Positions 1 through 6,614 of a stretch of 7,520 nt of DNA are shown here, piece after piece. The notes beneath the pieces were generated by a model, which did not search any database, was not told where the DNA came from, and worked only from the letters and a program-made list of their open reading frames with translations. Source of the DNA: an uncultured Bacteroidota bacterium (GTDB lineage Bacteria > Bacteroidota > Bacteroidia > Chitinophagales > S012-47). The stretch is from assembly GCA_913062655.1 (NCBI GenBank), contig CAJXXO010000122.1:1-7520 (forward strand). Direction: 5' to 3'. Numbering within the stretch: position 1 is the stretch's first letter; the number at the start of each line of letters is the position of its first letter. The position numbers were made by a program, and so were the translations under genes.

Positions 1-2
1 TG

Positions 3-236
3 GCCTTTTTTACCATGTTCATGGACCGGGCCGCGGTCGTTGAAAAGCTTAAGACCCATTACCCGGCTGACACCCCCGTGGCTGTTGTGCAGCATGCCGG
101 CTACCCGGAAAAAGAGCAGGTCATCCCGGGAACCCTGGACAGCATTCTTGAAAAACTCGAGGGCAGGGATATCGGCTTTGAATACATGTTTTACGTGGGC
201 GATTTTCTGAAAGACCGCAGCACGGCGAGCAACTGA
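3..236 (+). CDS. Tetrapyrrole (corrin/porphyrin) methylase, C-terminal fragment (CbiF-like)
   Basis: The gene enters from the left edge; its first whole codon in the window is at 3, and 77 codons remain before TGA at 234-236. The visible part has the C-terminal layout of SAM-dependent tetrapyrrole methylases: a helix (AAVVEKLKTHYP), then DTPVAVVQHAGYPEKEQV, then a GTLDSIL segment and a final strand ending MFYVGDFL. In this family that part forms the second lobe, which closes over the substrate and SAM. The 'YPADTPVAVV ... GTL' pattern is most like cobalt-precorrin-4 C11-methyltransferase (CbiF/CobM) of anaerobic cobalamin synthesis. Uroporphyrinogen-III methylase and other cobalt-precorrin methylases share the fold and cannot be excluded from a fragment. 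The internal ATG at 15 should not be taken as the start, because the fold needs the missing N-terminal lobe. GC is about 54% by hand count. The gene is not typical of the Bacteroidota neighbourhood to the right. Confidence 0.72.
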   Translation, partial: AFFTMFMDRAAVVEKLKTHYPADTPVAVVQHAGYPEKEQVIPGTLDSILEKLEGRDIGFEYMFYVGDFLKDRSTASN

Positions 237-248
237 AATCTAACAGAC

Positions 249-254
249 AAGGAG
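249..254 (+). promoter_or_regulatory. Shine-Dalgarno site of the truncated exported-protein gene
   Basis: AAGGAG lies 8 bases before the ATG at 263. It fixes that ATG as the start rather than the in-frame GTG at 254, which overlaps the site. Such a strong site contrasts with the weak or missing Shine-Dalgarno sites of the Bacteroidota genes further right, and supports a different origin for this end of the window. Confidence 0.7.
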
Positions 255-262
255 TGCTTACA

Positions 263-340
263 ATGAAAAAATATGGATTCCTGGCAGTGATCACCCTGAT
301 TGTTTTCTTTATGACAGCGGCCGCCGCCCGGGCCCCCGGG
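263..340 (+). pseudogene. Truncated gene: signal peptide of an exported protein, cut by a sequence junction
   Basis: Translation from ATG 263 gives MKKYGFLAVITLIVFFMTAA, followed by alanines and ARA. This is a clear Sec signal peptide: KK, a long hydrophobic core, and an A-x-A-type cleavage site near residue 24. After about codon 23 the reading becomes proline/arginine/glycine-rich. It then continues out of frame through ftsY to a stop at 572-574, so the mature protein is not encoded here. The 26-base gap from the upstream methylase stop and the good ribosome site suggest the two belonged to one operon. In sulfate-reducing bacteria an exported sirohydrochlorin cobaltochelatase (CbiK) sits in this kind of setting, so CbiK is a possible identity. 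That is inference from context only; no chelatase residues are present. The end coordinate is approximate. Confidence 0.5.
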
Positions 341-350
341 CGAGGGCCCC
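317..350. other. GC-only tract marking a probable sequence junction
   Basis: Thirty-three of these 34 bases are G or C; the exception is the A at 343. The tract holds GCGGCCGC (317-324), CCCGGG twice (327-332 and 335-340) and GGGCCC twice (330-335 and 344-349). To its left is a signal-peptide gene with an AT-rich hydrophobic core. To its right (351-402) is a GC-rich stretch that leads into ftsY and contains no recognisable gene. The signal-peptide gene loses its sense inside the tract, so the two sides probably come from different molecules. No transposon ends or target duplication are visible. Confidence 0.55.
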
Positions 351-402
351 GACGCCCTCAACGTGCACCACACCGAGATTACATCGAGACACGCGACGTT
401 TC

Positions 403-1377
403 ATGGGCATCTTTGATCGCTTTACCCGCCAGAACGATGAACAGGAGCAGAAGAAGCTGGAGGAAGGGCTCGAGAAGACCCGCACCAGCTTCTTCGGGAA
501 GATCAACCGGCTCGTGCGGGGCAAAGACACCGTCGACGCCGAGGTGCTCGACCAGCTGGAAGAGATTCTCGTAACGAGCGACGTGGGCGTCGAAACCACG
601 CTCGACATTATTGAACACGTGGAGGAGCGGGTAGCCAGCGACCAGTACGTATCCACCAAGGAGTTGAACCGGCTGATCCGTGACGAGATCGCCAAGCTGA
701 TGCTCGAGGATGCCCCCGAGCGGCCGGCCGACTTTGACGCCCCCCTGCCCACGAAGCCGTACGTCATTATGGTGGTGGGCGTGAACGGGGTAGGTAAGAC
801 CACCACCATTGGTAAGCTGGCCCATCACTACAAGAATGCCGGTAAGAAGGTGATCCTTGGTGCAGCAGACACCTTCCGTGCGGCAGCAGTAGATCAGTTA
901 ACCATTTGGTCCGAGCGAGTGGGCGTGGATATTGTGAAGAAAGATATGGGCTCCGATCCCGCATCTGTTGCCTTCGAGACTGTACAAGCAGCAGTAGCTG
1001 CCGATGCTGATCTCTGTATTGTTGATACAGCCGGTCGTCTGCACAATAAGGTCAATCTCATGAATGAGCTGACCAAAATCAAAAAAGTGATGAGCAAAGT
1101 TCATCCCGATGCGCCCCATGAGGTGTTGCTGGTTTTGGATGCCTCTACCGGTCAAAATGCTTTGGAGCAAGCCAAGCAATTTACCAAGGCCACTGAGGTG
1201 ACGGCCCTCGCTTTGACCAAGCTTGATGGTACAGCTAAGGGAGGCGTTGTGCTAGGCATTGCCGACCAGTTTAAAATTCCAATCAAATACATCGGCATTG
1301 GTGAACGCATGGAAGATCTACAAGTCTTCAATCGTGAAGCGTTCGTGGATGCCTTATTCAGCGGAGCAACAGTATGA
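403..1377 (+). CDS. ftsY: Signal recognition particle receptor FtsY (SRP GTPase)
   Basis: FtsY is the membrane-associated receptor for the signal recognition particle. It pairs with Ffh, and their mutual GTP hydrolysis hands translating ribosomes to the Sec translocon. The 324-residue protein starts MGIFDRF and has the N domain (about 15-105, four-helix type), then the G domain. GTPase motifs are G1 GVNGVGKTT (126-134), the DTFRAAA insertion-box motif (156-162), G3 DTAGR (208-212), G4 TKLDG (272-276) and GIGE (298-301). There is no long acidic A domain, as is usual in Bacteroidota, and the length is normal. No clear ribosome site precedes ATG 403. The stop overlaps the rimO start in ATGA (1374-1377). 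Oddity: codons up to about 129 are very GC-rich (third-position G/C near 85%), and from codon 130 the composition falls to that of the downstream genes. The protein may therefore be a chimera of two related FtsY sequences joined at the P-loop. Confidence 0.95.
   Translation: MGIFDRFTRQNDEQEQKKLEEGLEKTRTSFFGKINRLVRGKDTVDAEVLDQLEEILVTSDVGVETTLDIIEHVEERVASDQYVSTKELNRLIRDEIAKLMLEDAPERPADFDAPLPTKPYVIMVVGVNGVGKTTTIGKLAHHYKNAGKKVILGAADTFRAAAVDQLTIWSERVGVDIVKKDMGSDPASVAFETVQAAVAADADLCIVDTAGRLHNKVNLMNELTKIKKVMSKVHPDAPHEVLLVLDASTGQNALEQAKQFTKATEVTALALTKLDGTAKGGVVLGIADQFKIPIKYIGIGERMEDLQVFNREAFVDALFSGATV
778..800. other. Composition breakpoint inside ftsY at the P-loop codons
   Basis: By hand count, 102 of 120 codons end in G/C over 421-780, against 63 of 120 over 781-1140. 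Overall GC goes from about 61% to about 50%. In detail, 21 of 23 codons from 721 to 789 end in G/C. From 790 codons such as GTA, GGT, CTT, GCA and TTA appear. The switch falls on the G1 motif (residues 126-134), one of the most conserved DNA stretches between FtsY genes of related species. The reading frame is intact across it. This suits a homology-driven join: assembly chimera, PCR/MDA chimera or natural recombination. The exact base cannot be set by eye. Confidence 0.6.
1363..1366 (+). promoter_or_regulatory. Possible Shine-Dalgarno site of rimO
   Basis: GGAG lies 7 bases before the rimO ATG at 1374, inside the last codons of ftsY. Together with the ATGA overlap it suggests translational coupling of rimO to ftsY. 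Bacteroidota often do without such sites, so the match may be chance. Confidence 0.35.
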
Positions 1378-2690
1378 GAACCAAGTCGCACAAAGCCAAC
1401 AAAGTCAATGTCATTACCCTGGGGTGTTCCAAGAATATGGTGGACTCCGAAGTGATGATGCACCAGCTTCGTGCCAATGATTTTGAAGTCAGCCATCAGG
1501 CAACACAGCTCGACAGCAATATTGTGATCATCAACACTTGTGGTTTTATCGACCGGGCAAAGGAAGAGTCCGTCAACACTATTCTGGAATACTCGGAGCT
1601 GAAGGAAGCGGGCGAACTGGAGAAGCTTTATGTCACCGGATGCCTGAGTGAACGTTACCGGGATGACCTGCGCCAGGAGATACCCGAGGTAGACGATTGG
1701 TTTGGCACCCTCGAATTGCCCCTGTTGCTGGAGCGGTTGAATGCCGACTACAAGCACGAGCTAATCGGGGAGCGAAGCTTGATAACACCACCGCATTATG
1801 CCTATCTCAAGATATCAGAAGGCTGTAACCGTACCTGTGCATTTTGCGCTATCCCTCTAATGCGGGGCAAACACGTTTCAAAACCGATAGAAGATGTGGT
1901 GCAGGAGGCGAAAAACCTCGTGCGTGATGGCGTGAAGGAGATAATGTTGATTGCGCAGGAGCTTACCTACTACGGACTGGATATCTACAAGAAGCGCAGA
2001 CTGGATGACCTGCTGGATGCACTTGCCGGTGTGGAGGGGCTGGAATGGATCCGTTTGCACTATGCCTATCCGACCAAGTTTCCTACAGAAATACTGCCGG
2101 TTATTCAGGCACACGACAATATTTGCAACTACCTGGACATTCCTCTGCAGCATGCCAGTGACCCCGTGCTTAAGCGCATGCGCAGGCAGATCACACGTCT
2201 GGAAACGGAAGCGCTATTGGACCGAGTCAGGGCAGAAGTGCCGGGCATCGCCATACGTACTACCATGCTCGTAGGGTTTCCGGGTGAAACAGAGGAGGAC
2301 TTCCAGCAATTGTGCGATTTCGTGGAGGAGCAACAATTCGAACGGCTGGGTGTCTTCACCTATTCGCACGAGGAGAATACAGCCGGGTTTGCATTGGAGG
2401 ACGATGTACCGGAAGAGGTCAAACAAGAGCGAGCTGCCGCACTTATGGAGATTCAGCAAGGTATTTCCTGGAGTAAAAACCAGGATAAGGTGGGAAAAAC
2501 CTACAAAGTACTCTTTGATCGAAAGGAGGGCGATTATTTTATTGGCCGTACCGAATTTGACTCACCGGAGGTGGATAATGAAGTCTTGGTCAAAGCGGAG
2601 GAAAACTTTGCGCGCATAGGTGATTTTGCCAGGGTAGAAATCACCTATGCTGAAGAATTCGACCTTTACGGGAACATCGTTACCAAATAG
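1374..2690 (+). CDS. rimO: Ribosomal protein S12 methylthiotransferase RimO
   Basis: RimO is a radical-SAM enzyme that attaches a methylthio group to a conserved aspartate of ribosomal protein S12. The protein has 438 residues, the usual family length. Its N-terminal methylthiotransferase domain carries the three cysteines that bind the second [4Fe-4S] cluster: C18 (TLGCSKN), C56 (NTCGF) and C90 (TGCLSE). The radical-SAM domain has the CxxxCxxC site at C151, C155 and C158 (GCNRTCAFC). A TRAM-type substrate-binding domain follows from about residue 370 to the end. The AQELTYYG segment and the lack of MiaB-type sequence favour RimO over the tRNA enzyme MiaB. The start at 1374 gives the typical Bacteroidota N-terminus, with a basic stretch before VNVITLGCSKN, and overlaps the ftsY stop by four bases. 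Base composition matches the 3' part of ftsY and the genes after it. It is most likely co-transcribed with ftsY. Confidence 0.96.
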   Translation: MRTKSHKANKVNVITLGCSKNMVDSEVMMHQLRANDFEVSHQATQLDSNIVIINTCGFIDRAKEESVNTILEYSELKEAGELEKLYVTGCLSERYRDDLRQEIPEVDDWFGTLELPLLLERLNADYKHELIGERSLITPPHYAYLKISEGCNRTCAFCAIPLMRGKHVSKPIEDVVQEAKNLVRDGVKEIMLIAQELTYYGLDIYKKRRLDDLLDALAGVEGLEWIRLHYAYPTKFPTEILPVIQAHDNICNYLDIPLQHASDPVLKRMRRQITRLETEALLDRVRAEVPGIAIRTTMLVGFPGETEEDFQQLCDFVEEQQFERLGVFTYSHEENTAGFALEDDVPEEVKQERAAALMEIQQGISWSKNQDKVGKTYKVLFDRKEGDYFIGRTEFDSPEVDNEVLVKAEENFARIGDFARVEITYAEEFDLYGNIVTK

Positions 2691-2728
2691 ACGTTGGAAC
2701 AAATAATTTATCCGAAACCACGCACTGC

Positions 2729-4327
2729 ATGCAATTTCACAAGCTATCCTTTGCCGAGACCGGGCAGTTTTCCCAACTGATTGTCGATTATATGGAAGGT
2801 CAACCGGAGTTGGCCAAGTTCTACAAGTACCCACCCAGCCTGGAATCTTACGACCGCGTCATCAGTGAGAAAAGCATGCAGGATATTGATAGAGAGACTT
2901 TGGTGCAAGTGCTCAAGGATCAATACGCTGGGGTTGCAATCAATGATCAAGTACGCGATAATATTGAAGCACTGCGCGATAGCAATACCTTCACCATTAC
3001 CACCGCTCATCAACCGGTTATCGGTACCGGGCCATTGTACATGATCATCAAGATACTGGCGGCTATCAATCTGGCGGAGACGCTAAATGAAAAGTATCCG
3101 GATGTACGGTTTGTACCCGTGTATTGGTCGGGAGGTGAGGACCATGACTTTGAAGAGATCAATCACTTACACGTGTTTGGAAAGACGGTGACGTGGGAAG
3201 CACCTGCAGGTGGACCAGTGGGTCGCATGTCTACCGAGTCGATGAGTGATTGGGTGGAAGAATTGGAAGCTATTTTGGGCGACCATCCTAACGCCTCCTC
3301 GTGGATGAAGCTGATCACCACCAGCTATCGCGATCAGCCAACGCTCGCCAAAGCCAATTTTCACATCATGCACCAGCTCTTTCAATCCTATGGACTGGTG
3401 GTGCTCTCTTCCGATGAGCCCAGGCTGAAAGCACTGTTCAGCCCCATTATGGAGCAGGAACTGTTTGCGCCTAAGAGCCCTTCTTTGGTAGCGGAAAAGG
3501 TGGCTGCGCTTGAAAAACTAGGATACCATGAACAGGCACATGCCCGCGATATCAATCTATTCTATCTCATGGATGAGTTCCGGGCACGCATCACCTACAA
3601 TGAAAGCCGGGACCGGTATGAAGTGGTCGATACAGACATTAAATTTAGTGAAGACACGCTCCGTGCCGAACTCCGTGATCATCCGGAGCGGTTTAGCCCA
3701 AATGTGATCCTTCGTCCCCTCTTTCAGGAGTCAATTTTACCCAATCTGGCCTATGTAGGCGGTGGTGGAGAGTTGGCCTATTGGATGCAGTATGAATCAC
3801 TTTTTGAGCACTACAAGGTCAACTTCCCGATGCTCGTACTCCGCAATAGTGTAATGTGGTTGGATAAAGGGGCGCACAAGAAGCGGCTGCAGACCGAACT
3901 GACCTTGCACGACCTTTTTCGCGATGTTGATGAACTGATTAAGGAATATGTGAAAGAGCATGCGAAGGATGAATTGTCGCTTGCCCCACAGAAACGCGCA
4001 CTTCGCGACCTGTTTGCCGAAGTAGTGGAAATGGCTGTAGCTATTGATCCCACCCTTGAAAAGCCGGTGAAAGGGGAGGAGCAGAAAACAATTAATAGCT
4101 TGGAAAAGCTGGAAGCTAAGTTGCTGAGAGCTGAAAAACACAAGTTCGATACGGCTGTCAACCAAATCCGCTGGATCAAAAACAAGGTATTCCCGGAGGG
4201 CAAACTGCAGGAGCGCTACGATAACATCGCCATGTATTGGCAAAAGCACGGCCCAGCATGCATTACCATGCTGAAAGAAGCCATCCAGCCTTTAGAGGAT
4301 CAGTTTGTGATCATCGAGGAAGATTAG
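2729..4327 (+). CDS. bshC: Putative cysteine ligase BshC (bacillithiol synthase, last step)
   Basis: BshC is assigned to the last step of bacillithiol synthesis: joining cysteine to glucosaminyl-malate to give this low-molecular-weight thiol, used in redox balance and detoxification. The protein has 532 residues, normal for the family. Recognisable blocks are AHQPVIGTGPLY (93-104), VPVYWSGGEDHDFEEINH (129-146) in the Rossmann-like core, and a C-terminal half of the core with RPLFQESILPNLAYVGGGG (329-347) followed by ELAYW. Residues 450-500 are charged and helical and suit the family's coiled-coil segment. The start at 2729 gives the expected MQFHKLSF N-terminus. It lies 38 bases after the rimO stop, with no Shine-Dalgarno site and no convincing promoter between, so read-through from rimO is likely. 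The partner genes bshA and bshB are not in the window; in Bacteroidota they often lie elsewhere. The stop (4325-4327) overlaps that of the convergent lepB. Confidence 0.93.
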   Translation: MQFHKLSFAETGQFSQLIVDYMEGQPELAKFYKYPPSLESYDRVISEKSMQDIDRETLVQVLKDQYAGVAINDQVRDNIEALRDSNTFTITTAHQPVIGTGPLYMIIKILAAINLAETLNEKYPDVRFVPVYWSGGEDHDFEEINHLHVFGKTVTWEAPAGGPVGRMSTESMSDWVEELEAILGDHPNASSWMKLITTSYRDQPTLAKANFHIMHQLFQSYGLVVLSSDEPRLKALFSPIMEQELFAPKSPSLVAEKVAALEKLGYHEQAHARDINLFYLMDEFRARITYNESRDRYEVVDTDIKFSEDTLRAELRDHPERFSPNVILRPLFQESILPNLAYVGGGGELAYWMQYESLFEHYKVNFPMLVLRNSVMWLDKGAHKKRLQTELTLHDLFRDVDELIKEYVKEHAKDELSLAPQKRALRDLFAEVVEMAVAIDPTLEKPVKGEEQKTINSLEKLEAKLLRAEKHKFDTAVNQIRWIKNKVFPEGKLQERYDNIAMYWQKHGPACITMLKEAIQPLEDQFVIIEED

Positions 4328-5874
4328 TGGATAAACTGCATAATCCGCTCCCAACGAATGGAAGCGAACCAGCCCTTATCACTGTTCAGATCGCGGGAGA
4401 ACCAAATGAACCAAGGCTTGCCAACAATATGGTCTTCCGGTACGAAGCCCCAAAAGCGACTGTCTTGCGACTGGTGTCGATTATCACCCATCATCCAGTA
4501 GTAGTCTTGCTTAAAGGTGTACGATTCTGCCGATTCTCCGTTGATATAAATGGATGTACCCTCCACGCGTAGGTCATTTCCCTCGTATTCTTTAATCACT
4601 CTTTTGTAGAGGGGGAGGTTGGCCCGGTTAATGGGCACCGTTACGCCTTTTTTCGGAATCCAGATCGGACCATAATTGTCAATGTCCCAATCGTACCGTT
4701 GAGGTGCATTGGGGAAAATTACCCCCTTCTCCTGACCGGGTACCTTGAAGCCCGTCAGCATTTTAACATTTTTGATAAAGCTCACCTCTTCCATGGCTTT
4801 GGCATTGGAAGAATAAGTGGTCAAAATGTATTCGTAGCCATGGCCCCCGGGCAGCGGATTGCCCTGGTAGCGCTGCTTAGTAGGGTCATAAGCCATATCA
4901 AATTGTTCAAAGAAACGTGGTCCGAGCACATTGTCGCTCACTACCCGATAAGTCATCTGTGATTTCGGGATATCCTCCCCCTTTTCGCCATTGATATAGA
5001 TTTGCCCCTCCCGAATTTCGAGGGTATCACCAGCTACGGCCACGCAACGCTTGACATAGTTTTCCTTTTTATCGAGCGGTCGTACGGTGATTTCACTGTC
5101 TGGAAACTTGCGACCATCACGCATGCGCACCAAGTCATAATAGCTACTCTCTTGCTGCCTGACCACCACGGTGTCCCCTTCAGGAAAGTTGAATACCACC
5201 ACGTCATTTCGCTCCACTTCGGTTAGGCCCGGGAGGCGGAAATAGGGTAGCTGCACGAAGTCGAGATAGGCTTTGGTATTGAGGATTGGCATGGTATGGT
5301 GTGCCAGTGGAAAAGCCAATGGCGTAATTGGTACGCGCGCCCCGTAGTGAAACTTACTTACAAACAGGTGGTCACCTACCAGCATACTTCGCTCCATAGA
5401 CGGGGTAGGAATCTTGTAGGCTTCAATAAAAAAGGTGCGAATGAAGGTGGCCGCAATCAGCGCAAAGATGATGGCATCGGCCCACTCTCGCCAGGCCGGC
5501 TTTTTGACCCCTCTGTACAACTCGGCTGCCGGTCCTTCATAGCGAATGTTGTCGTTAAAGCCCAGATAGGGCAAGTAGGCAAAGGGAAACAACATCGCCA
5601 GGGTTTGTGCTCCCAAGCCGTCCTGCCCGAAAGACTTACAGATCTCTACTAATAGTAGAAAAGGGACAACCAGGTTGACGATCGGGACGAAGACCCAAAT
5701 GAACCACCACTTAGGCTTACCCACGAGCTGAATCAGTACCCAAAAGTTGAGAAAGGGAACAATCGCCTTCCAACCGGCTTCACCGGCCTTTTCAAATATG
5801 CGCCAAAGGCCCACATGGATCGCTATGGCAGAAAGTAGAAAAAAGGCGTAGTAAATAATATCGACTGTGCTCAT
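4324..5874 (-). CDS. lepB: Signal peptidase I with N-terminal DUF5684-like membrane module
   Basis: LepB is the membrane serine protease (family S26) that removes signal peptides from exported proteins after Sec or Tat transport. The protein has 516 residues. Residues 1-110 form a hydrophobic module with segments around 5-24, 57-78 and 88-104 and a loop with GWKAIVPFLNFW; this resembles the DUF5684 domain found before signal peptidases in Bacteroidota. A further membrane anchor is at 133-150. The catalytic serine is S159 (PTPSMERSMLVGD, box B). The lysine base is K275 (NYVKRCVAVAGD, box D). Box E is at 463-473 (GDNRHQSQDSR). Between boxes D and E about 180 residues form an enlarged periplasmic domain, which explains a length well above the roughly 180-320 residues of most type I peptidases. 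The gene starts 9 bases after the dapB stop, with no Shine-Dalgarno site, and is probably the third gene of the DUF5683-dapB-lepB operon. Its TAA overlaps the bshC stop. Confidence 0.95.
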   Translation of the reverse strand: MSTVDIIYYAFFLLSAIAIHVGLWRIFEKAGEAGWKAIVPFLNFWVLIQLVGKPKWWFIWVFVPIVNLVVPFLLLVEICKSFGQDGLGAQTLAMLFPFAYLPYLGFNDNIRYEGPAAELYRGVKKPAWREWADAIIFALIAATFIRTFFIEAYKIPTPSMERSMLVGDHLFVSKFHYGARVPITPLAFPLAHHTMPILNTKAYLDFVQLPYFRLPGLTEVERNDVVVFNFPEGDTVVVRQQESSYYDLVRMRDGRKFPDSEITVRPLDKKENYVKRCVAVAGDTLEIREGQIYINGEKGEDIPKSQMTYRVVSDNVLGPRFFEQFDMAYDPTKQRYQGNPLPGGHGYEYILTTYSSNAKAMEEVSFIKNVKMLTGFKVPGQEKGVIFPNAPQRYDWDIDNYGPIWIPKKGVTVPINRANLPLYKRVIKEYEGNDLRVEGTSIYINGESAESYTFKQDYYWMMGDNRHQSQDSRFWGFVPEDHIVGKPWFIWFSRDLNSDKGWFASIRWERIMQFIH

Positions 5875-5883
5875 GTTGCTATG

Positions 5884-6600
5884 CTAAATACCTAAAACGT
5901 CTTGCATGGTGAATATGCCTTGTCGCCCAATAAGCCAGCGGGCGGCTGTGAGGGCACCACTGGCAAATCCTACCCGGCCATGTGCTTCATGCTTGATCTC
6001 AATACTATCGATCGGACTGTCGTACCGTACCACGTGAGTGCCGGGCACCTCATCTTTTCGATGGGCTAAAATTAGCAATTCTTTATCCGTGGTGGCGTTT
6101 TCCAGCACCCACTTCTCTTTGCGTTTGACGTTTTTTAGGATTTGCTCGGCAAGGGTGATGGCCGTTCCACTCGGGGCATCTTGCTTATGGATGTGATGCG
6201 TTTCGTCAATGGTAATGTCGTAGGGATGATCGTTCATCAGCTCGGATAAGCGTTGGTTGATGGCGAAAAAGAGGTTTACGCCTATTGAAAAATTGGAGGC
6301 ATACAGAAAAGCACCCTCACGTTGCCGGCAAAATTGCGTCACCTCCTCCCATTGCTCCAACCAGCCGGTGGTGCCAGAGGCTACCGGTAAGCCAGCAGCA
6401 ATGGCCCGTTTGATATTGGTCACTGCACTGTCAGGTGTAGAAAAATCGATGGCAACATCTGCCTCCGCCAATTGGGCCGTGGTAATCTGGTTGCTGTTGT
6501 CTTGATCCACTTTGAGCACGATCTGATCTTCATCACTTGCTTGCACCAACTCCTCGATCATATGTCCCATTCGGCCGTAGCCTAGTAAAGCGATCTTCAT
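5884..6600 (-). CDS. dapB: 4-hydroxy-tetrahydrodipicolinate reductase DapB
   Basis: DapB uses NAD(P)H to reduce the dihydrodipicolinate-type intermediate to tetrahydrodipicolinate, on the route to diaminopimelate (peptidoglycan) and lysine, in the cytoplasm. The 238-residue protein has the N-terminal Rossmann glycine motif GYGRMG (7-12), DFSTP (52-56), SGTTGW (75-80), ASNFSIGVN (101-109) and the family signature DETHHIHKQDAPSGTA (132-147). That signature includes the catalytic histidine pair H135/H136, K139 and the substrate-binding PSGT. The C-terminal HGRVGF and ALTAARWL segments are also typical. The start is set at the ATG at 6598-6600, because MKIALLGYGRMG begins directly with the nucleotide-binding strand. 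A longer frame to 6675 would add 25 unrelated residues and overlap the upstream gene. The gap to the upstream DUF5683 gene is 14 bases, and that to lepB is 9. The short form (about 240 residues, against about 270 in Proteobacteria) is usual in Bacteroidota. Confidence 0.95.
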   Translation of the reverse strand: MKIALLGYGRMGHMIEELVQASDEDQIVLKVDQDNSNQITTAQLAEADVAIDFSTPDSAVTNIKRAIAAGLPVASGTTGWLEQWEEVTQFCRQREGAFLYASNFSIGVNLFFAINQRLSELMNDHPYDITIDETHHIHKQDAPSGTAITLAEQILKNVKRKEKWVLENATTDKELLILAHRKDEVPGTHVVRYDSPIDSIEIKHEAHGRVGFASGALTAARWLIGRQGIFTMQDVLGI

Positions 6601-6614
6601 AGCTATGTCCGGTT

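Noticed and set aside
317..350. Mobile-element end or attachment site at the GC tract
   Set aside because: No terminal inverted repeat, target duplication, tRNA gene or integrase/transposase is present.
254..574. 106-codon frame read as one gene from GTG 254 through the signal peptide into the ftsY region
   Set aside because: Only the first two dozen residues are protein-like. The rest is an off-frame reading of ftsY, rich in R, S and P, and GTG 254 overlaps the ribosome site of ATG 263.
309..828. Long minus-strand frames opposite the 5' part of ftsY
   Set aside because: They arise because GC-rich codons leave few stops on the opposite strand. Their translations are S/R/L-rich, with no domain or start signals.
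2691..2728. Promoter between rimO and bshC
   Set aside because: A TTG at 2694-2696 and a TAATTTA at about 2704 resemble Bacteroidota -33 and -7 elements, but they are only about 8 bases apart instead of about 20.
2726..2733. Palindrome TGCATGCA over the bshC start codon as an operator
   Set aside because: An eight-base palindrome is expected by chance in a window this size, and nothing extends it.
4298..4312. GATCA-GTTTG-TGATC inverted repeat near the end of bshC as a terminator
   Set aside because: The stem is only five base pairs, is AT-containing, lies inside coding sequence and has no T run after it.
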